This document shows positions 15,315 through 18,960 of a DNA stretch of 18,960 nt, piece by piece. Position 1 is the first letter of the stretch, and every line of letters starts with the position of its first letter. The notes beneath the pieces are model-generated. The model searched no databases and was not told the DNA's origin. It saw only the letters and a list, made by a program, of their open reading frames with translations. Position numbers and translations under genes: made by a program. The DNA is from Actinomycetota bacterium (GTDB lineage: Bacteria; Actinomycetota; Actinomycetes; Actinomycetales; Microbacteriaceae): positions 1 to 18,960 of the forward strand of contig WLEN01000003.1 in assembly GCA_009704225.1 (NCBI GenBank), in the 5' to 3' direction.

Positions 15315-15320
15315 TGAACC

Positions 15321-16304
15321 GTGAACGCGACGGGTGCCACAATCGGAGAAATTGGTGAAGGCGCTGCGCTCGCACGCATCTTCCCGATCCTGCCGACGTC
15401 CCGCCGCACGATCCTCGGCCCCGGAGACGATTGTGCGATTGTGACAGTACCGGACGGTCGCGTCCCCGTCACGACCGATCTCATGATCGAGGGCCCCGAT
15501 TTTCGAATCGGTCTGTCGACGGGTTACGACATCGGGTGGAAGGCGTGTGCAACGAATCTCGCGGACATCGCGGCGATGGGAGCGACTCCAACTGCACTCG
15601 TCGTCGGTCTGGCGGCGCCTGCCACCACCACCGTCCGATTCGTTGAAGATATCGCTCGCGGCTTCCATGACGCGGCAACTGCTCTCGCCCCTGGCTGCGG
15701 AGTGGTAGGCGGAGACCTTTCGAACGCGCCGCTCGTGATGCTCGCGGTTACGGCGCTGGGGGAATTCGATGGCGTCGAGCCCGTGACTCGTTCGGGCGCG
15801 TCCATCGGAAACGTTGTTGCTGTTGCGGGGGCTCTCGGCAATGCCAAGCGCGGTCTCGACATTCTGTTCGATTGCGCCGTAGCCCCTGACGGAGCCATTG
15901 ACCCGGTGGCAGTGGCAGAGGCCTGGGCGTCTCATCCCGTCGCCGTCGCCGCGCAATTGCGTCCCGAGCCCCCGATTTCCGCCGGTCGCGCCGCTGCGCT
16001 GGCCGGAGCCACGGCGATGATGGACGTCAGCGACGGTTTGGTGTTGGATGCGCGCCGCATCGCCGTTGCAAGCGGTGTCGCCATCGATTTTGATCTGTCC
16101 GCCGTGGGTGACATCGACGCCCTGACGGGCGGTGAGGACCACGCGATGGTGGCGTGCTTCCCGCTCAACGCGAAACTGCCAGCCGATTTCCGCGTAGTCG
16201 GCCGAGTCGCTCCGGGTGCCGGGGTAATGGTCGACGGCGTGCCGTTCGATTCCCGCGGCGGGTGGGACCCGTTCGCTGATTATTCGGCGACGTCGAGCCA
16301 GTAA
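15321..16304 (+). CDS. thiL: Thiamine-monophosphate kinase
   Basis: Phosphorylates thiamine monophosphate with ATP to the cofactor thiamine diphosphate, in the cytoplasm. The 327-residue protein shows the AIR-synthase/ThiL fold: ILGPGDDCAIV (31-41), VTTDLMIEG (50-58), NLADIAAMGATP (79-90), VVGGDLSNAP (128-137), the C-terminal MMDVSDGLVLDARRIA block and TGGEDHAM near the end. These aspartate-rich stretches bind the nucleotide and magnesium ions. The GTG at 15321 has no Shine-Dalgarno but is 6 nt after TACCGT, which supports leaderless initiation. The 3' end overlaps rsmD tail to tail by 25 nt. Other thiamine genes are not in the window. Confidence 0.94.
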   Translation: MNATGATIGEIGEGAALARIFPILPTSRRTILGPGDDCAIVTVPDGRVPVTTDLMIEGPDFRIGLSTGYDIGWKACATNLADIAAMGATPTALVVGLAAPATTTVRFVEDIARGFHDAATALAPGCGVVGGDLSNAPLVMLAVTALGEFDGVEPVTRSGASIGNVVAVAGALGNAKRGLDILFDCAVAPDGAIDPVAVAEAWASHPVAVAAQLRPEPPISAGRAAALAGATAMMDVSDGLVLDARRIAVASGVAIDFDLSAVGDIDALTGGEDHAMVACFPLNAKLPADFRVVGRVAPGAGVMVDGVPFDSRGGWDPFADYSATSSQ

Positions 16305-16840
16305 ACCCGGGTCTCGCCGTAATCCTTGGGGGCGAGAACACCATAACCTGCGGGCCATTCGGGTTCCGGGTCGCGGCTCGCCCGTTCCACGGCGACGACG
16401 GCGTCGGGGGACAACCGCGGTAGCAAAAGGACCATCGTCGTGCGTAACGCGGCATTGTCCATGTCATACGGCGGGTCGATGAACACCGCATCCCACGTTT
16501 CGGCGCTCGCGCCGACAAACCCGGCGACACTCGATCGGTGGACGCGGATTGAACAGGCCGGTACGGCCGGGGCGACGAGTGCGGTGTTCTTGGACATGAC
16601 CTTGACGGCCTTTTCCGAGTTGTCGACGAGGTCGACGCGAGACGCGCCGCGGGATGCCGCTTCGAGCCCCACCGCCCCGCATCCCGCATACAGGTCGAGA
16701 ACCCGAGCACCGGCAATCGTCGTGAGTGCGTCGAAGCGCGAAAAGACGGCTTCGCGAACGCGGTCGGCGGTTGGCCGGGTTCCCGTCGCCGGAACGGTGA
16801 GGGTTCGGCCACCGGCGGCTCCCGAGATGATTCGCGTCAC
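16280..16840 (-). CDS. rsmD: 16S rRNA (guanine(966)-N(2))-methyltransferase RsmD
   Basis: A 186-residue SAM-dependent methyltransferase that modifies G966 of 16S rRNA in the small subunit. The order of motifs is right for RsmD: MTRIISGAAGGRTL at the N-terminus, TRPTADRVREAVFSRF (21-36), the SAM-binding VLDLYAGCGAVGLEAASRG (47-65) and the catalytic FIDPPYD (120-126), where DPPY stands for the N-methyltransferase (D/N)PPY motif. Length is typical. The GTG start at 16840 is 6 nt after TAACCT on the minus strand, which suggests a leaderless message. The gene is convergent with thiL (25-nt overlap) and divergent from recG (66-nt gap). Confidence 0.94.
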   Translation of the reverse strand: MTRIISGAAGGRTLTVPATGTRPTADRVREAVFSRFDALTTIAGARVLDLYAGCGAVGLEAASRGASRVDLVDNSEKAVKVMSKNTALVAPAVPACSIRVHRSSVAGFVGASAETWDAVFIDPPYDMDNAALRTTMVLLLPRLSPDAVVAVERASRDPEPEWPAGYGVLAPKDYGETRVYWLDVAE

Positions 16841-16846
16841 GCCCCA

Positions 16847-16852
16847 AGGTTA
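16847..16852 (-). promoter_or_regulatory. Putative -10 element (TAACCT) for rsmD
   Basis: On the minus strand TAACCT ends 6 nt before the rsmD GTG, the same geometry as at thiL and recG. The intervening TGGGGC is not placed to act as a Shine-Dalgarno. Confidence 0.45.
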
Positions 16853-16894
16853 GCGACCAGAGCGCCAATCACGGAAAGCGCCTCGGTGCGGGGG

Positions 16895-16900
16895 TAGCGT
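16895..16900 (+). promoter_or_regulatory. Putative -10 element (TAGCGT) for recG
   Basis: TAGCGT fits TANNNT and ends 6 nt before the recG GTG at 16907. The six bases between are AAAACC, with no Shine-Dalgarno. It lies 43 nt from the rsmD -10 on the opposite strand, so the two divergent promoters share the 66-nt gap. Confidence 0.45.
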
Positions 16901-16906
16901 AAAACC

Positions 16907-18960
16907 GTGACCGAAACCGCCGCATTCCTCGACACCCCGCTTCCACGGGTCATCGGCGACCGCACGGCGAAGGCGCTGACCAAGGCGTTCGGTTTCGATA
17001 CAGTCGGCGGGCTTCTCGGGCATTACCCGCGGAGATACGCCGAACGCGGCGAACTGACGGCTCTCGATTCGCTACCCCTCGACGAGTCGGTCACAATCGT
17101 CGCCGAGGTGGTTCGGGTAAACAATCGGCCGATGAATGGGCGAAAGGGTTCGCTTCTCGAAATTGTGATTTCGGACGGAACCGGAACCCTGTCGCTGACG
17201 TTTTTCAACCAAGCCTGGCGAGCGAACTCACTTCGCCGCGGTGTGCGCGGAATCTTTGCGGGCAAGGTCGGCGAGTTCCGCGGTCAACGACAACTGACCC
17301 ACCCCGATTACGAATTGTTTGATGAGGACGAGAACGTCTCGGACGAGGTCGCTGAACTGTGGGCGAAGACACCCATTCCGATCTATCCGGCAACGAGCAC
17401 GGTTGCGTCCTGGCAAATCGCCAAAGCGCTGGGCGTTGTGCTCGATGTCCTTCCCGAACTCGACGACCCCGTGCCGGAAACGGTCCGAGCCGACCGCGGA
17501 CTCGTGTCACTTGCCGATGCGATCCGCGCGATTCACCGGCCCACCGACCACGGCGAATGGCGCACGGCGCGTGAGACCCTTCGATTCCATGAGGCATTCC
17601 TTGTCCAAACAGCGTTGCTTCGTGACCGACTTCGCGCCGCCGAGGCGGTTTCGATCCCGAGAACCCCTGGAGCACTTCGCGCCCAGTTTGATTCGGCGTT
17701 GCCGTTCGAACTCACGGCTGACCAATCAACGGTGGGTGCTGAGATCGACGAGGACATGGCTCGCGCCCGGCCGATGAATCGCCTCGTCCAGGGCGAGGTC
17801 GGTTCCGGTAAGACGCTTGTCGCTATTCGCGCGATGCTCACCGCAATCGAGGATGGCGGGCAGGCTGCGTTGATTGCTCCGACGGAAGTCCTCGCAACTC
17901 AACATGCGCGGTCGATTGCCGCCACTCTCGGGAGCCTTGCCGAGGGGTTGAATCCGACCCTGCTCGTCGGCAGTCTGCCGGCGTCCCAGAAAAAAAGGGC
18001 TCAACTTGCGGTCGCGAGTGGCTCGGCCCGGCTTGTGATCGGTACACACGCACTGCTTGCCGATGCGGTGACCTTCAATGAACTCGCTCTCGTCGTGGTT
18101 GACGAGCAGCATCGGTTCGGTGTCGAACAACGCGACACACTCAAGCGCAAGGGGAACTCGCCGCACGTCCTCGTTCTCACGGCAACCCCGATACCGCGCA
18201 CGGTCGCGATGACGGTGTTCGGTGACCTCGATATCTCGACGATTCGAACACTGCCCGTCGGTCGAGCCCCAATCACCTCTCATGTCGTTCCTCTCGTTGA
18301 CCACCCCGCGTGGATTTCACGAGTGTGGACGCGGCTCGGCGAAGAGATTGACGCCGGTCGGCAGGGCTTCGTCGTGTGTTCCGCGATTGACGCAACGACG
18401 TCCGATGGCGATGCCGACCTGTTTGAGGACATCCCCGCGGCTGCACCTCGCGCCAGCGTGACCGAGATTCTGCCCGTTGTTCGAGCCGCACTGCCTGGTC
18501 GCCGGGTCGAGATGATTCACGGTCGTCTGTCCGGCGACGAGAAGGACGCGACCATGACGGCGTTCGCCGCGGGCGAGATTGATGTTCTTGTCGCGACAAC
18601 CGTCATCGAGGTCGGCGTCGACGTTCCCAACGCCTCAACGATGGTCGTTCTCGACGCCGATCGATTCGGCGTGAGCCAGTTGCACCAACTTCGCGGCCGG
18701 GTCGGTCGTGGTGGAGTCCCCGGTTTGGCACTATTCGTGACGTACGCTGACGAAAACACCCTGGCCCGCGATCGCGTCGAGGCGGTGGCATCGACGCTCG
18801 ACGGGTTCGAACTCGCGCAGAAGGACCTCGAACTGCGTCGCGAGGGCGACGTGTTGGGCGAGAGCCAGTCGGGTGGTCGCAGCGGACTCGTCCTCGTCCG
18901 AGTGACGGTCGATGGGCCCATTATCGAGGCGGCTCGAACCCACGCCCAGGCGGTGCTCGA
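16907..18960 (+). CDS. recG: ATP-dependent DNA helicase RecG, 3'-truncated by window edge
   Basis: A superfamily 2 helicase that remodels stalled replication forks and Holliday junctions. About 684 codons are present and the frame is still open at the window edge; full-length RecG is about 690-740 residues, so only the last tens of residues are missing. The N-terminal wedge/OB domain is at about 60-140 (IVISDGTGTLSLTFFNQ). Helicase motifs follow in order: QGEVGSGKT (295-303, motif I), DEQHRFG (399-405, the RecG form of motif II), TATPIPRT (425-432, motif III), IEVGVDVPNAS (motif V) and QLRGRVGRG (594-602, motif VI). Past motif VI, DGFELAQKDLELRREGDVLG is the RecG-specific end. The GTG at 16907 is chosen for its position 6 nt after TAGCGT and for a compact N-terminus (TETAAFLDTPLPRVIG). 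The gene is divergent from rsmD. Confidence 0.95.
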   Translation, partial: MTETAAFLDTPLPRVIGDRTAKALTKAFGFDTVGGLLGHYPRRYAERGELTALDSLPLDESVTIVAEVVRVNNRPMNGRKGSLLEIVISDGTGTLSLTFFNQAWRANSLRRGVRGIFAGKVGEFRGQRQLTHPDYELFDEDENVSDEVAELWAKTPIPIYPATSTVASWQIAKALGVVLDVLPELDDPVPETVRADRGLVSLADAIRAIHRPTDHGEWRTARETLRFHEAFLVQTALLRDRLRAAEAVSIPRTPGALRAQFDSALPFELTADQSTVGAEIDEDMARARPMNRLVQGEVGSGKTLVAIRAMLTAIEDGGQAALIAPTEVLATQHARSIAATLGSLAEGLNPTLLVGSLPASQKKRAQLAVASGSARLVIGTHALLADAVTFNELALVVVDEQHRFGVEQRDTLKRKGNSPHVLVLTATPIPRTVAMTVFGDLDISTIRTLPVGRAPITSHVVPLVDHPAWISRVWTRLGEEIDAGRQGFVVCSAIDATTSDGDADLFEDIPAAAPRASVTEILPVVRAALPGRRVEMIHGRLSGDEKDATMTAFAAGEIDVLVATTVIEVGVDVPNASTMVVLDADRFGVSQLHQLRGRVGRGGVPGLALFVTYADENTLARDRVEAVASTLDGFELAQKDLELRREGDVLGESQSGGRSGLVLVRVTVDGPIIEAARTHAQAVL

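Noticed and set aside
15298..15375. Upstream start for the DUF3515 gene
   Set aside because: It would put 26 charged residues ahead of a clear lipoprotein signal peptide and overlap thiL.
1..18960. Mobile elements, CRISPR arrays, prophage or horizontally acquired islands
   Set aside because: No transposase, integrase or direct-repeat array is seen, and codon and base use look uniform through the window.

Overview
The window is chromosomal DNA of moderately high GC with gene order, tRNAs and start-codon habits of an actinobacterium. It most resembles a small-genome member of the Microbacteriaceae; the family is an inference from synteny (fumarylacetoacetase-like gene, gltX, tRNA-Gln, tRNA-Glu, then leuC-leuD-murA-plsC-gpsA, a ddl-type gene, a DUF3515 lipoprotein, thiL, rsmD, recG) and the genus cannot be told. 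Coding density is very high: 17 protein genes (two cut by the window edges) and two tRNA genes. No gap over about 300 bases lacks a gene, and I see no mobile element, CRISPR array or prophage.

Left part (1-6237): the 3' end of typA/bipA, a fumarylacetoacetase-family enzyme translationally coupled to an MFS transporter, gltX (glutamyl-tRNA synthetase), tRNA-Gln(CTG), a diacylglycerol/lipid kinase, tRNA-Glu(CTC) followed by a hairpin terminator, and a TerC-family membrane protein.

Centre (6253-14836): one tightly packed run of eight plus-strand genes with junctions of 4-nt or 1-nt overlap or gaps of at most 39 nt: leuC, leuD, murA, plsC, gpsA, an alpha/beta hydrolase, a membrane-anchored MurF-like ligase and a D-Ala-D-Ala-ligase-like ATP-grasp enzyme. 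It joins leucine synthesis to the first committed step of peptidoglycan synthesis, to phospholipid entry (GpsA makes glycerol-3-phosphate, PlsC acylates) and to a hydrolase/Mur-ligase/ATP-grasp trio. That trio is the best candidate for a poorly described system: the Mur ligase has about five transmembrane helices where MurF has its substrate-binding domain, and the ATP-grasp partner departs from the Ddl consensus around its second substrate pocket.

Right part (14833-18960): a DUF3515 lipoprotein gene on the minus strand, convergent with the ddl-like gene (they share one CTAG for both stops) and divergent from thiL; thiL, convergent with rsmD (25-nt overlap); and recG running off the right edge. 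The DUF3515/thiL divergent promoters seem to overlap and share a TA dinucleotide.

A recurring signal is a TANNNT -10 hexamer ending 6-7 nt before the start codon (fumarylacetoacetase-like gene, lipid kinase, leuC, DUF3515, thiL, rsmD, recG), as expected for leaderless mRNAs. Genes inside the operon (plsC, gpsA, hydrolase) instead carry clear Shine-Dalgarno sequences. Transcription starts are inferred from sequence, not measured.
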